A stretch of DNA of 64,000 nucleotides from JANMJD01 sp963847945 (GCA_963847945.1 CAWKBX010000004.1:434001-498000), one strand, 5' to 3'; positions 33,411-42,700 are shown, counted from the first letter of the stretch. A program made the numbers and translations. Notes: generated by a model not told the origin, from the sequence alone.

Positions 33411-35084
33411 TCAGCGCCGCGCGGCCACGAAGGCGTCGCGGAGCTCGCGTTTGAGGAACTTGCCGGCCGCGTTCCGGGGCAAGGGTTCGGTCGCGAACTC
33501 GACGTACCGCGGCATTTTGAACGCGGCGATCTTCGGCGCGAGGAAGTCCCGCAATGCGTCGGTGTCGAGGGCGTGACCCGGGTTGAGGTGGATGGTGACG
33601 CCGACCTCCTCGCCGAGGCGCTCGTCGGGCACGCCGTACACGGCCGCCTCGTGCACGGCGGGGTGCTCGTAGATCGCCCCTTCCACCTCGGCTCCGTAGA
33701 TGTTTTCGCCGCCGCGCAGGATCATGTCCTTCACTCGGTCCTCGATGTACAAGAACCCCTCGTCGTCGACCCGTCCAAGGTCTCCCGAGCGCAGCCAGCC
33801 ATCGACGATCGTCTCGGCGGTCGCCTCGGACTGGCCCCAATACCCGCGGATCAGGGTCGGGCTGTTGAACCAGATCTCTCCCCTCGACCCGATCGGGAGC
33901 GGTTTGCCGTCGGGGTCGCGGATTTCGATCACGGTGATCGGGAACGCCCGGCCCGTCGAGGTCGGGTGCGCCACATAGTCCACGCCGGAATGGCCCGGGC
34001 CATACGCATTGGTCTCGGTCATTCCGTATCCCAACTGCGGGACGCCGCGCTTGAGCGCCCCGGCGACCTTGCCGACGATGGCCGGGGGAGCGGGCGCTCC
34101 TCCTCCGCCCATCGACCGCAGCGACGAGGTGTCGTAGTCGCCGAAGCGGGGCGACGTAATCAAATCCCAGGTTTGTGTCGGGACCCCGACGAGATTGGTG
34201 ATCTGCTCCCGCTCGATCAACTCCAATGCCTCGTCGATGTTCCACTTGTACATCATCACCAACTTGAGTCCGCCGGCGAACGCGTTCATCATCACCGGCA
34301 CGCACCCGGTGACATGGAAAAGCGGCACGACCAGGATGAATGACGGAGTCACCGACTCGGCGGCATCGGTGGACGATTCGTTGCGGAGCACCTCGACGGT
34401 GGCCCGCGCCCTGAACGCCATCACCGCGCTGATCACGGCCCGGTGCGTCGACACCGCCCCCTTCGGCCGCCCGGTGGTACCCGAGGTGTACAGGATCGTG
34501 GCGTCGTCGTCGGGGTCGATGTCGATGTCGGGCAGTTCGGCCCCCGGAATCACGACGGTGTCCCACGAGTCCGCGCCGGGTGCCTCGCAGCGGGCGGCGA
34601 CGATGGCGACGCCGTGGGCGACACACGCGGCGGCGGAACGTTCGATCCGTTCGGCGTCGGCGATCAATACCTTCGGGGCGGAGTCGCCGATCGCATAGGC
34701 CAACTCATCCGCGGTCCACAAGGCGTTCAGCGAGACCGAGATCGCCCCGACCGACAACGCCGCGGCGAACGAGATGATCCACTCCGGATAGTTGCGCATC
34801 GCGATCGCCACCCGGTCACCCTTGGCCACGCCGTAGCGATGAACCAATGCATGCCCCAACGCATCAACCTGGACCATGACATCGCTGAACGTCCAACGTT
34901 CTTCGCCGTACACGATGAACGTGGTGTCGCCCTTCGCCTGAGCCCCTTGGAACACGGCTCGGAGGTTGGGCGGCGCGTGGCGGAAGACCCGCGACCGACG
35001 CCCGAGGACCTCGGCCTCAGTGATCTCGAATGCAGAACCGGGCCCGGCGACGCGCGCGCAGGCCTCCTCCCAAGTGAGCGACAT
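33411..35084 (-). CDS. AMP-forming acyl-CoA synthetase / fatty-acid-CoA ligase
   Basis: 557-residue ANL-superfamily enzyme that activates a carboxylic acid with ATP and CoA. Motifs: ILYTSGTTGRPKGAV (P-loop, about 185-200), LGYGMTETNAYGPG (A5), SGDLGRVDDEGFLYIEDRVKDMILRGGENIYGAEVE (A7-A8 hinge) and the catalytic Lys in LPRNAAGKFLKREL (A10). ATG 35084 begins MSLTWEEACARV; the open frame continues far upstream but antisense to the next gene. Acid unknown; neighbours suggest lipid or steroid catabolism. Confidence 0.93.
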   Translation of the reverse strand: MSLTWEEACARVAGPGSAFEITEAEVLGRRSRVFRHAPPNLRAVFQGAQAKGDTTFIVYGEERWTFSDVMVQVDALGHALVHRYGVAKGDRVAIAMRNYPEWIISFAAALSVGAISVSLNALWTADELAYAIGDSAPKVLIADAERIERSAAACVAHGVAIVAARCEAPGADSWDTVVIPGAELPDIDIDPDDDATILYTSGTTGRPKGAVSTHRAVISAVMAFRARATVEVLRNESSTDAAESVTPSFILVVPLFHVTGCVPVMMNAFAGGLKLVMMYKWNIDEALELIEREQITNLVGVPTQTWDLITSPRFGDYDTSSLRSMGGGGAPAPPAIVGKVAGALKRGVPQLGYGMTETNAYGPGHSGVDYVAHPTSTGRAFPITVIEIRDPDGKPLPIGSRGEIWFNSPTLIRGYWGQSEATAETIVDGWLRSGDLGRVDDEGFLYIEDRVKDMILRGGENIYGAEVEGAIYEHPAVHEAAVYGVPDERLGEEVGVTIHLNPGHALDTDALRDFLAPKIAAFKMPRYVEFATEPLPRNAAGKFLKRELRDAFVAARR

Positions 35085-35130
35085 AGCCGCCGAGTCTGAC
35101 AGACGCGTCGAAGGCGCGGCCTGATGACCC

Positions 35131-35159
35131 TTCGGCGGGCGAGTCGACTCTGCGACACT
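35131..35159 (+). promoter_or_regulatory. Promoter of the quinone oxidoreductase gene
   Basis: TTCGGC (35131-35136), 17-nt spacer, GACACT (35154-35159), then 6 nt to ATG 35166. The -35 is poor; the -10 and its distance fit the leaderless pattern. Confidence 0.4.
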
Positions 35160-35165
35160 GGGTCT

Positions 35166-36143
35166 ATGCGTGCAGTCGTGTTGCGTTCCTATGGTGGCCC
35201 TGACGTTCTGACCATCGAGGAGGTCCCCGACCCGGTGGCGGGCCCCGAAGACGTGGTGGTCGCCGTGCGGTCGACCGCGCTCAACCGGGCCGACCTCATG
35301 CAACGGATGGGCCTCTACCCCAATCCGCGCCCGGCGTCGCTGGAGATTCCAGGGCTCGAAATGGCCGGCACGGTGGTCGACGTCGGCAGTCGGGCGTCGC
35401 TGTGGAAGGTCGGCGACGAGGTCATGGGCATCGATGCCGGGGGGTGTTACGCCGAGCGGGTGGCGATCCACGAGCGCCAGGTGATGGCCGTGCCGACGTC
35501 GGTGGGCGCCGTCGACGGCGCAGCGATTCCCGAGGTGTTCCTCACCGCGTGGGACGCCTTGGTGGTGCAGGGCGGGTTGACCAGCGGACGCTGGGCGCTC
35601 GTGCATGCCGGCGGATCTGGGGTGGGGACCGCCGGGATCCAGATCGCCAAGGCGATCGGGGCCCGGGTGGCGGTGACCTGCTCGGCCGGCAAGGTCGAGG
35701 CGTGCCGCGAGTTGGGGGCCGACCTGGTCGTCGATTACGGCTCGCAGGATTACGTCGCCGAGGTCAGCGCGGCAACAGGTGGTGTCGGCGCGGACGTGAT
35801 TCTCGACGTGATTGGTGGTGACTACGTTGCTCGCAACCTGCAGGCCGCAGCGTTGAAGGGTCGCATCGTGCAGGTGGGGACGATGGCGGGCGGCAATGTG
35901 CCGACCAACCTCGGGATGCTGATGTTCAAGCGCCTGTCGTTGATCGGCACCGTGCTGCGCGCCCGTCCGATCGAAGAAAAGATCACGCTGACCAGGAGAT
36001 TTGCGACGGAAATGCTCCCGCTCTTCGATCGCGGGCTGCTGCGGCCGGTGATCGACTCGCGCTACCCACTCAACCGGATCGCCGAGGCGCACACGTTCAT
36101 GGAATCGAACGGCAACATCGGCAAGATTCTGATCGACGTGTAG
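35166..36143 (+). CDS. NAD(P)H:quinone oxidoreductase (zeta-crystallin/MDR type)
   Basis: 325 residues of the zinc-free medium-chain dehydrogenase class. N-terminal GroES-like half (MRAVVLRSYGGPDVLTIEEVPDP, NRADLMQRMGLYP, PGLEMAGTVVDVG), NADPH-binding VHAGGSGVGTAGIQIAKAIGARV (about 140-162), and IDSRYPLNRIAEAHTFMESNGNIGKILIDV at the end. No catalytic Zn cysteines. Probably reduces quinones or enones. ATG 35166 fits both the family start and the -10 spacing. Confidence 0.92.
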   Translation: MRAVVLRSYGGPDVLTIEEVPDPVAGPEDVVVAVRSTALNRADLMQRMGLYPNPRPASLEIPGLEMAGTVVDVGSRASLWKVGDEVMGIDAGGCYAERVAIHERQVMAVPTSVGAVDGAAIPEVFLTAWDALVVQGGLTSGRWALVHAGGSGVGTAGIQIAKAIGARVAVTCSAGKVEACRELGADLVVDYGSQDYVAEVSAATGGVGADVILDVIGGDYVARNLQAAALKGRIVQVGTMAGGNVPTNLGMLMFKRLSLIGTVLRARPIEEKITLTRRFATEMLPLFDRGLLRPVIDSRYPLNRIAEAHTFMESNGNIGKILIDV

Positions 36144-36179
36144 CTCGCCGATTGGCTGGGAGGAGCGGCGGCCAGGGTG

Positions 36180-37565
36180 TCAGGCGAGTAGGTCGCCGAT
36201 CAACGACACGCTGCCGGTGAACATCTCCGACGTCGGCGCACCCAACCAACGTTCGAAGACGGTCGCGTAGTATTGGTCGAACCCGACGGTGGCCTTCAGA
36301 TTGCCGGTCTCGTCGAGGTCGTCGAGCGCCGGCAGCTCGCCGTAGACCGCGTTGGCGACCGGGCCGATCAACATCGCCGTCGACGCCGTCCCATGATCGA
36401 GACCGTTCGAGCCGTTGTCGTCGATCCGTCGGCCGAACTCGCTGGTGGTCATGATCAGCACGCTGTCGGCCAATCCGCGGCGCTCAAGGTCGAGCCGGAA
36501 CGCCTCGACGGCTTCGTCGAAGGTGCTCACGATTTGCGCATACGGGTCGAGATGGTTGTCGTGTGTATCGAAGTTGTCGTTCATCGGCACGTGTACGACA
36601 CGGGTCAAGCTGTCGGTGGCGAAAAGTCGGGCGGCGAGTTGCAACCCATCGCCGAGCGCGCTGCCCGGATACTGGATCGGTTCCTCGCCGGCCGCCTGGG
36701 CCGCATTCTGAGCCTCGTCTGATTCGACAAGCCGGGCGGCGAAGTTGGCGGCCAGCCCATCGGTCGTGCGCAGTCGGCCGAGCCAGCCGTCGCCTCCGGC
36801 CGCGGCGAAGCGGCTGAACGCCTGCTGGAATTGGTATCGCACGACATCGTCGGGGCCGGCTCCATGCAGATACCCGCCACCCGATCCCGGCAGGGACATC
36901 GTCGCCGCTCGGTTGGAGCGGATGATCGGGTGATTCGCCTGACCGTGGGAGATGGCCACCGCCGCCGCCGCCGGGTCGCCGATGACATCGGCGAGGCGTC
37001 CGAGGACTCCGGTGTCGTAGCCGCCATTGCGGTTGGGATCACCGGTCCACCACCGGTCCTGCATGTCGAAGTGGGACAGGTCGGGAGCGAAGCTGCCAAC
37101 GCCCTGGACGATCGAGAACCCGCCGCGGTCGAACAACCGAGTGAGATTGGGGTGTAGGCCGTAGGTGCCGTCGATGACCTGCACGGTGTCGGCGGCGATC
37201 GAGGTGCGCTGGCGCCGGTCGTAGTAGCCACCGACGCCGTAGGGCACGACCATCGAGAATCCGTCATTGCCCCCACCCATCTCGATCACGACCAGACGGC
37301 GCGCCGCCGGATCGGCCGTCGGCGGCACGGTTGCCGGCAGCTCGGCGCTTGAGTCGGCGACCTGACCATCGGTGATCGACGGTGACTCGGTGACCGATGC
37401 CCCATCGGTCGTATTCGGACGCGGTTCGCGAATGACCGGCGCGGCTCCGCTTTGGCCGCTGCCGGCGTTGCGGCCGGTCAGCCAAATGCCGCCACCGACT
37501 GCGGCGGCACCCGCCCCGGCGCTGGCCCAGCGGAGGAAGTCTCGTCGAGAAAAGTTATTGCTCAT
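36180..37565 (-). CDS. DUF1501-family secreted protein (Tat substrate)
   Basis: 461 residues. The N-terminus holds a twin-arginine signal SRRDFLRWASAGAGAAAVGGG (SRRDFL = S-R-R-x-F-L), so it is exported folded. The mature part has the DUF1501 alkaline-phosphatase-like signature: LVVIEMGGGNDGFSMVVPYG near residue 90, then DTHDNHLDPYAQ, and SEFGRRIDDNGSNGLDHGTAS near 375. The Asp/His/Asn positions suggest metal binding, but no activity is established. It follows the DUF1800 gene with a 28-bp gap, the usual order for this widespread pair. Confidence 0.93.
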   Translation of the reverse strand: MSNNFSRRDFLRWASAGAGAAAVGGGIWLTGRNAGSGQSGAAPVIREPRPNTTDGASVTESPSITDGQVADSSAELPATVPPTADPAARRLVVIEMGGGNDGFSMVVPYGVGGYYDRRQRTSIAADTVQVIDGTYGLHPNLTRLFDRGGFSIVQGVGSFAPDLSHFDMQDRWWTGDPNRNGGYDTGVLGRLADVIGDPAAAAVAISHGQANHPIIRSNRAATMSLPGSGGGYLHGAGPDDVVRYQFQQAFSRFAAAGGDGWLGRLRTTDGLAANFAARLVESDEAQNAAQAAGEEPIQYPGSALGDGLQLAARLFATDSLTRVVHVPMNDNFDTHDNHLDPYAQIVSTFDEAVEAFRLDLERRGLADSVLIMTTSEFGRRIDDNGSNGLDHGTASTAMLIGPVANAVYGELPALDDLDETGNLKATVGFDQYYATVFERWLGAPTSEMFTGSVSLIGDLLA

Positions 37566-37593
37566 CGGGGTGTCTTTCGCTCGAATCAGTCGG

Positions 37594-38802
37594 TCAGGCG
37601 AGGTTGAACTCAGGGGTACAGGGCACCAGCGCGTGCAACAGGGTGGACTTCTCGCGCCGGCCGTCTACCGAGTCGGCGGCGTCCTGCAACGTGGCGCGTG
37701 TCTCGTCGGAAACTTCGTAGAGTGCCGCCTTGGCCAGCACCTCGGCGACCGGATCGTCGGTTTCGAACGTGGGCGTGTCACCCGAGTAATCCCAGGCGGC
37801 GGCCGCTTTTGCCATCACGGCACCGGCCGACACCCAACGTTCATGGCCGGGCCAGCCGGCAACGTTCGGCGGCTCGAACGGCATGTGGCTCAGCTCGTAC
37901 AGCCGCCATTCCTCGAACTCGGCATCGAGGAATCCCTGGGTGGCGGTGAACCACTCGATCCCCGTGCGAGGCCGGTTCATCCGAATCTCGAGGAACGACG
38001 GGTGGCGCACGATCGCCTCGACGAGTGGGCGAATCTCCAAACCGCTCTCGCGCAGCCCGGCGGCGAGCTCGGATCGTCGCTCGTCGCTCGGTGGTTCGCC
38101 CACCAGGAACTCAAAGACCCGACCGACGATCCACGGGGCAAATGCCTCGTGATCGCAGACGGCATCGATCACCTCCGCCGCCCGGCTCACTGATCGTCCG
38201 AAGAAATCGACCGGCTCGGTAGGGGCCAGGGACTCGTCGAAGTAGGTGCTGATGCCCCCGTCGTAGTTGACACCCCATCCGGCCAGGGCGATCGAGCCGG
38301 CGCGCACGTCGGCCTCGGAGTAGTTGCCGACGCCGAGGGCGAACAGTTCCATCAGTTCGCGGGAGTAGTTCTCGTTCGGGGCTTCGGCCGTCGAGCCGTT
38401 GCCGTCGAGCCACTCGAGCATCGCGGGGTCGATGGTGATCGCCTGGAAGAACTCGCGAAGATTGCCCAGCGCGTGCCGGCGCATCGTGCGGTGTTGGATG
38501 ATCATCAGGGCCGGTTCGGCCTTGGTCAGGCTCGACGTGAGGTGTCCATGCCAGAACCACAGCATCTTCTCGGGCAGGGCGGCCTCGCGAGACGTGAGAA
38601 TGCGGCGCCACCAGCTTCGCATCACCCCATAGTCGTCGCCCGTGCCGAGCTGAGGATCGTCGGGGGTGAGCGCCGGGACGGCGAGCAGCTGCTCCAAGCA
38701 GGCTGGTACGCCTTGGGTGACGAGTTCCTCCACCTGCCCTGGGAACGGTCCAAAGGTCAGGCGGCGCAGGAGGTGGGCGATGAGAGCGGCATCTTCAGCC
38801 AT
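37594..38802 (-). CDS. DUF1800-family protein
   Basis: 402 residues with the DUF1800 pattern: LIAHLLRRLTFGPFPGQVEELV at the start, then MLWFWHGHLTSS, NENYSRELMELFALGVGNYSEADVR (the family hallmark) and MPFEPPNVAGWPGHERWVSAG. No signal peptide is visible; its partner DUF1501 carries the Tat signal and could carry it along. ATG 38802 fits because TACGAT stands 6 nt before it. The open frame upstream is antisense to the response regulator and is not real. Confidence 0.92.
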   Translation of the reverse strand: MAEDAALIAHLLRRLTFGPFPGQVEELVTQGVPACLEQLLAVPALTPDDPQLGTGDDYGVMRSWWRRILTSREAALPEKMLWFWHGHLTSSLTKAEPALMIIQHRTMRRHALGNLREFFQAITIDPAMLEWLDGNGSTAEAPNENYSRELMELFALGVGNYSEADVRAGSIALAGWGVNYDGGISTYFDESLAPTEPVDFFGRSVSRAAEVIDAVCDHEAFAPWIVGRVFEFLVGEPPSDERRSELAAGLRESGLEIRPLVEAIVRHPSFLEIRMNRPRTGIEWFTATQGFLDAEFEEWRLYELSHMPFEPPNVAGWPGHERWVSAGAVMAKAAAAWDYSGDTPTFETDDPVAEVLAKAALYEVSDETRATLQDAADSVDGRREKSTLLHALVPCTPEFNLA

Positions 38803-38808
38803 GTCCGC

Positions 38809-38814
38809 ATCGTA
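38809..38814 (-). promoter_or_regulatory. -10 TACGAT before the DUF1800 gene
   Basis: TACGAT on the minus strand, 6 nt before ATG 38802: the best match to the local leaderless pattern. Confidence 0.55.
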
Positions 38815-38847
38815 TGGACTACAACATGAACTGACGGTGAGGGTCAG

Positions 38848-38863
38848 CTTCACTCGAACTTCA
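38848..38863. promoter_or_regulatory. CTTCA-N6-CTTCA direct repeat, likely response-regulator site
   Basis: CTTCA at 38848-38852 and 38859-38863, an 11-bp period matching head-to-tail binding by OmpR/PhoB-type dimers. It overlaps the -35 position of the response-regulator gene and lies 34 bp upstream of the DUF1800 -10 box. It could serve both autoregulation and control of the DUF1800/DUF1501 pair. Confidence 0.45.
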
Positions 38864-38887
38864 TGAAGGACCTGCGAGCATGTCGTG

Positions 38888-39565
38888 ATGCGTGTCTTGG
38901 TGGTTGAGGATGACGTCTCGCTGGGTGCGGTCGTGCAACGGGGCCTGATCGAGGAGGGGCACGCGGTCGATCTGGAGCGCACGCTGGCCTCGGCCCGTCG
39001 GGCGGTGGCGATCAACCCGTACCATCTCGTCGTGCTCGACCTTGGCCTTCCCGACGGTGACGGGCTGTCGCTATGCCGCGAACTGCGCAACGCCGGTAAC
39101 CCGGCGCGGATCCTGCTGTTGACGGCGCGCGATTCACTCGGCGACAAGGTGGTCGGTCTCGACGCCGGGGCCGACGACTACCTGACCAAGCCCTTCGACT
39201 TCCCCGAGCTGGCGGCGCGCACGCGGGCGCTCCTCCGCCGACCGGAGGATGCCCGCTCGCCGCTGCTGACAGCGGCCGATATCACCCTCGACCCCGCCGC
39301 GCATACCGTGCGGCGGGCCGGGGTGACAGTGCCGCTGACGGCGCGGGAGTTTGCCCTGCTGCATTACCTGATGGACCGCTGCGGCCAGGTGGTCAGCCGT
39401 ACCGATCTGCTCGAGGCGGTGTGGGACGCCAACTACGACGGCCTGTCGAACGTGGTCGACGTACATGTCGCGAACCTGCGCCGCAAGCTCGACCTCCCGG
39501 GCAATCCGGCCCCCGTCGAGACCGTGCGCGGCGTCGGCTATCGCGTCGGTGGTCCGCCCGGATGA
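38888..39565 (+). CDS. OmpR-family response regulator
   Basis: 225 residues. Receiver domain: acidic pocket VVEDD, phospho-accepting Asp in VVLDLGLPDGDGL (about residue 51), Thr in LLLTARD, Lys in DYLTKPFDFPELAAR. The C-terminal winged helix (about 125-225) contains LTAREFALLHYLMDRCGQVVSRTDLLEAVW and VVDVHVANLRRKL. ATG 38888 is preferred to the GTG just before it. Its stop overlaps the kinase ATG (ATGA), so the two are co-translated. Divergent from DUF1800, its likely target. Confidence 0.95.
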   Translation: MRVLVVEDDVSLGAVVQRGLIEEGHAVDLERTLASARRAVAINPYHLVVLDLGLPDGDGLSLCRELRNAGNPARILLLTARDSLGDKVVGLDAGADDYLTKPFDFPELAARTRALLRRPEDARSPLLTAADITLDPAAHTVRRAGVTVPLTAREFALLHYLMDRCGQVVSRTDLLEAVWDANYDGLSNVVDVHVANLRRKLDLPGNPAPVETVRGVGYRVGGPPG

Positions 39566-40758
39566 AGCTCGGTTCGCTGCGCCGCAAGCTCGCCATCCTG
39601 TTCGGTGTGATCTGCAGCCTGATGGCGCTGTCGCCGTTGATGCTGTGGAACACCGTGCAACGCGGTCGGATCGGTGATGACATCGAGCGTTCGCTCGAGG
39701 TTCAGATGCAGCAGCTGCAGGTTGCTGACGCCCGCGGGGCTGATGAGCCGGTCGACTTCTCGGCCTGGTACGTCAGCGTGGTGCCCGAGGCGACCTACGT
39801 CGATCCGCGTTCGGCCGGTGTCCCGGTGGCCGGGTTGCCGTTGGAGCGCTGGCTGACCGAATCGAAGGGTCAGCCGTCGTTTCGCGAGATCTCCCTCGAC
39901 ACCAATGAGCGCTATGTCGGCTACGTGGTGCCGAAGTACGCGGATGAGGGTTGGGTCACGGTCACGAGTACCGCCGGCCGCGACGACCGCCTCGCTGACC
40001 TGCGCCTACGTTCGATTCTGCTGGCCCTGGGTATCGTCGTCGCCAGCGTTGGTCTCGGCTGGTACGTCGCCGGACTAGCCCTGAACCCGGCCCGCCAGGC
40101 CGTCAGCGATCAACAGGGTTTCCTCGCGGACGCGGCCCACGAAATGCGCACGCCGTTGGCGGTGATCCTTGCCTCGGGCAGCCAGGCGCTGGCCAAGCCG
40201 CGCACCTCCGAGGAGTATGTGCGGTCATTGTCCGAGATCCGTTCCGCGGCCGAACGGGCCTCGGCCGGGGTGAACGAGATGCTCGACCTCGTGCGGTTCG
40301 AGTCGGGTCAGGCGATTCCGCGGCTGGCGCCGCTCCGACTCGACCTACTCGCCGAAGAGGTTGCCTCGTCGATCCGCCCCGAATCGGGCGAGGTGATCGC
40401 CCACCCCGCCGACCCGGTGGTCGTCGACGCCGACATGGCCCTGCTGCGCCAGGCGCTCGACAACCTCGTCCGCAACGCCACCCGCCGCGCCGAGCAGGTG
40501 GAGTTGGTCGCCGCAGTGATCGACCGCCAGGCCGTGGTCGACGTGATCGACAACGGCCCCGGCTTCGACCCGCAGATCCTGCCCCGAGTCTTCGAGCGCT
40601 ACCAGCGCGGCGATCGCCGCGGCGACGCCGGCATGGGCCTGGCCATCGTCAAAGCCATCGTGACCGCCCACGGTGGCACCGTCACCGCTTCGAACCGCGA
40701 CGAAGGCGGAGCGAGAGTACGAATCTCGATGCCCCTTAGTCGCAACATCGCCGGCTGA
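39562..40758 (+). CDS. Sensor histidine kinase
   Basis: 398 residues. Membrane segment 1 (about 10-30), an extracytoplasmic sensor of about 120 residues, segment 2 (about 150-170, LLALGIVVASVGLGWYVAGLAL). No clear HAMP: the H-box FLADAAHEMRTPLAVIL follows almost directly. Then N-box DNLVRNATR, G1 DVIDNGPGFD and G2 GDAGMGLAIVKAIV. The N-box has R where Glu/Asn is more usual (LVRNATRR). Partner of the upstream response regulator; signal unknown. Confidence 0.93.
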   Translation: MKLGSLRRKLAILFGVICSLMALSPLMLWNTVQRGRIGDDIERSLEVQMQQLQVADARGADEPVDFSAWYVSVVPEATYVDPRSAGVPVAGLPLERWLTESKGQPSFREISLDTNERYVGYVVPKYADEGWVTVTSTAGRDDRLADLRLRSILLALGIVVASVGLGWYVAGLALNPARQAVSDQQGFLADAAHEMRTPLAVILASGSQALAKPRTSEEYVRSLSEIRSAAERASAGVNEMLDLVRFESGQAIPRLAPLRLDLLAEEVASSIRPESGEVIAHPADPVVVDADMALLRQALDNLVRNATRRAEQVELVAAVIDRQAVVDVIDNGPGFDPQILPRVFERYQRGDRRGDAGMGLAIVKAIVTAHGGTVTASNRDEGGARVRISMPLSRNIAG

Positions 40759-40915
40759 TCTCGCCATGTGAATCTGCGTCTGGTCGCAGCGGGCTGTGTT
40801 CTGTGGCTGACCTCGGCGCCCGGGTTCCGGTACGGATTCCCGTTCCGGTGCCGATGCGGGCCTGAGTTGTATGCCAGCTGACGAGTCGAATCTGGATATA
40901 TTACCTGCTCAGAGC

Positions 40916-40944
40916 TTGTTTACTGTCTCCCGAACGAGTACACT
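40916..40944 (+). promoter_or_regulatory. Sigma-70-type promoter of the HNH endonuclease gene
   Basis: TTGTTT (40916-40921), exact 17-nt spacer, TACACT (40939-40944), then 7 nt to ATG 40952, with an AT-rich tggatatatt upstream. The best promoter in the window, and clearly leaderless. Confidence 0.6.
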
Positions 40945-40951
40945 GGAACGC

Positions 40952-42235
40952 ATGTTCGGGGCGGTGGCGGACGAGTTTCGAGAGCTCGACAACGCTGGCT
41001 TGGCGTTGCGGTTACAGCAATTGGAACGGCAGCGTCGTGAGGTCGACGCATCGTTGGCGGCACTGATTCATCTCGCGTCCAAGCGGGGCGCGCACCGCGC
41101 CGACCGGCATTCGTCGGTGCAGAGTTGGGTGCGGGCGCTGACGAATTGTTCGAGTACCGAGACGTCGCACTTCGTCCGGCTCGGTCGGTTGCTCGCCGAG
41201 ATCCCCGAGTGCGGCGAGCGGTTGCATGCTGGCGAGATCGGTGTGGCACAAGCATCCGAGTTGGCTCGGGCGTTGCGCAACCCGCGTTGCGGCGATCAAC
41301 TTGCGGAGATCGCCCCCACCCTGCTCGATCACGCGGCGAAGCTGCCGTTCGCCGATTTCAAGTTGTGCGTGCGCCGATGGACGCTGCTCGCCGATCCCGA
41401 CGGTGCCTACAAGGAACGCGACGCGGGCCATGAACATCGTGACGCGTCGGTGCACGAGAGCGATAGCGGGCTTCATCTCCGGGCCGAGGGTGGCACCGCG
41501 GCGGTCGCCGCAGAGATGATCGAGATCTTCGAGCGATTCCGCACGGCCGAGTTTCTCACCGACTGGGACGTGGCCGTCGCCGAACTCGGATCATCCGCCA
41601 ACGCCGCCCAGCTCGCCCGCACCGACGCCCAACGACGGTTCGATGCCCTTGCCGCAATCTTTCGCGCTGCCGCCGGAGCACCGCTCGACACGCGAGCCCC
41701 CGAACCGACGGTCAACTTTGTCGTCGACCAGCAGACGTTCGAGGATCACCTCGCCCTGTTGTTCAGTTCGCCCGGCGGTGATGACGGCCCACCTCGATCA
41801 GTCGAAGTGGGTGATCCGCGGCAACGCCGATGCGAGACGGTCAACGGCTCGCTGGTCCATCCCGATGACATCGTCGCCGCGGCGATGATCGGTCACGTTC
41901 GTCGGGTGGTGTACGACGCTGCGGGCAACGTCATCGACCTTGGCCGTCGTCGCCGCCAGTTCACCGGTGCGGCCCGCGAGGCGGTGATGTTGCAGGCCAA
42001 ACGGTGTCTGTGGCCCGGCTGCGAGATTCCAGCCGGGCGATGCGAAGCCGATCATCTCAACCCCTGGTCCGCAGCCGGCCCAACCGCGCCAACGAACGGC
42101 GCTCCCGCCTGCAAACGCCACAACCAGGCCAAGAACCACGGCTTCACCACCCGCCGAGACGCCTCGGGCGACTGGCACGTCTACCGCCCCGACGGCACCG
42201 AACTCACCGAACCACCTGCCGTACTCGCTGTATGA
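40952..42235 (+). CDS. DUF222 / HNH endonuclease (13E12-type) protein
   Basis: 427 residues. N-terminal DUF222 (LRLQQLERQRREVDASLAALIHLA, SVQSWVRALTNCSSTETSHFVRLGRLL, GEIGVAQASELARAL) and a C-terminal HNH nuclease: RCLWPGCEIPAGRCEADHLNPWSAAGPT, with the metal-binding Cys/His set and a final ACKRHNQAKNHGFTT. This actinobacteria-specific family occurs in many copies per genome. A role in mobile introns/REP13E12-like elements is known for some. No inverted repeats or att sites were found around this copy. Start set by the leaderless promoter. Confidence 0.93.
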   Translation: MFGAVADEFRELDNAGLALRLQQLERQRREVDASLAALIHLASKRGAHRADRHSSVQSWVRALTNCSSTETSHFVRLGRLLAEIPECGERLHAGEIGVAQASELARALRNPRCGDQLAEIAPTLLDHAAKLPFADFKLCVRRWTLLADPDGAYKERDAGHEHRDASVHESDSGLHLRAEGGTAAVAAEMIEIFERFRTAEFLTDWDVAVAELGSSANAAQLARTDAQRRFDALAAIFRAAAGAPLDTRAPEPTVNFVVDQQTFEDHLALLFSSPGGDDGPPRSVEVGDPRQRRCETVNGSLVHPDDIVAAAMIGHVRRVVYDAAGNVIDLGRRRRQFTGAAREAVMLQAKRCLWPGCEIPAGRCEADHLNPWSAAGPTAPTNGAPACKRHNQAKNHGFTTRRDASGDWHVYRPDGTELTEPPAVLAV

Positions 42236-42460
42236 CGATCCCGCCACGCCTTTGGTGTGTGGCCGGTCCAGCGGCGGCCCGCTCGGCTGAAGCCTTCGAC
42301 CGACCCGTTCGACACATCGTTTGCGGGGAATTCTTCGACCAGCATCTCGTCGATAGCAACTTCCTGCAGACGATGCTCGCCCAGAACGTCGTCGTCGCCG
42401 ACCCCCCACATCGCCGATCGCCTCACCGACGCGTCTGGGCCGAAGGAGGTGAAAGCCAGC
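42236..42460. other. Gap between convergent HNH and sarcosine-oxidase delta genes
   Basis: 225 bp without a recognised gene. A plus-strand frame begins as ATGA at the HNH stop and runs 91 codons to 42507, but its C-terminal third is antisense to the sarcosine oxidase delta gene and is unconvincing. A minus-strand frame is equally weak. Confidence 0.4.
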
Positions 42461-42700
42461 TCAGTCGAGAATCACTCGGTCGGTGTGGGTGTCGCGGTGG
42501 AGGGTGAACCAGCGGCGGCAGCCGGCGGTGTGGAACCAGCGTTCGACCGTGGGGCCGTCGGGGTTGTCGTACAGCCAGACGTGGTGGATGTTGCGCTCGG
42601 CGGGGTCGGTGATCTCGTCGGGGATGCGAGGCATTTCGCCGCCGAAGGTGTATTCCTCGGTGGAGCGGGGGCCGCAATTGGGGCAGGTGTACATGGCCAT
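42461..42700 (-). CDS. soxD: Sarcosine oxidase delta subunit
   Basis: 79-residue zinc-ribbon subunit of heterotetrameric sarcosine oxidase. It starts MAMYTCPNCGPRSTEEYTFGG and contains the partner Cys/His element FHTAGCRRWFTLHRDT. The length fits the family. Its ATG overlaps the beta-subunit stop (ATGA), placing it last in the operon. It binds Zn and holds the complex together. Confidence 0.93.
   Translation of the reverse strand: MAMYTCPNCGPRSTEEYTFGGEMPRIPDEITDPAERNIHHVWLYDNPDGPTVERWFHTAGCRRWFTLHRDTHTDRVILD

Noticed and set aside
35085..36092. Upstream extension of the acyl-CoA ligase frame (893 codons in total)
   Set aside because: Antisense to the quinone oxidoreductase; the ligase has a family-typical start at 35084.
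42232..42507. Plus-strand ORF starting ATGA at the HNH stop
   Set aside because: Runs into the opposite strand of the sarcosine oxidase delta gene; no family match and no conserved motif.
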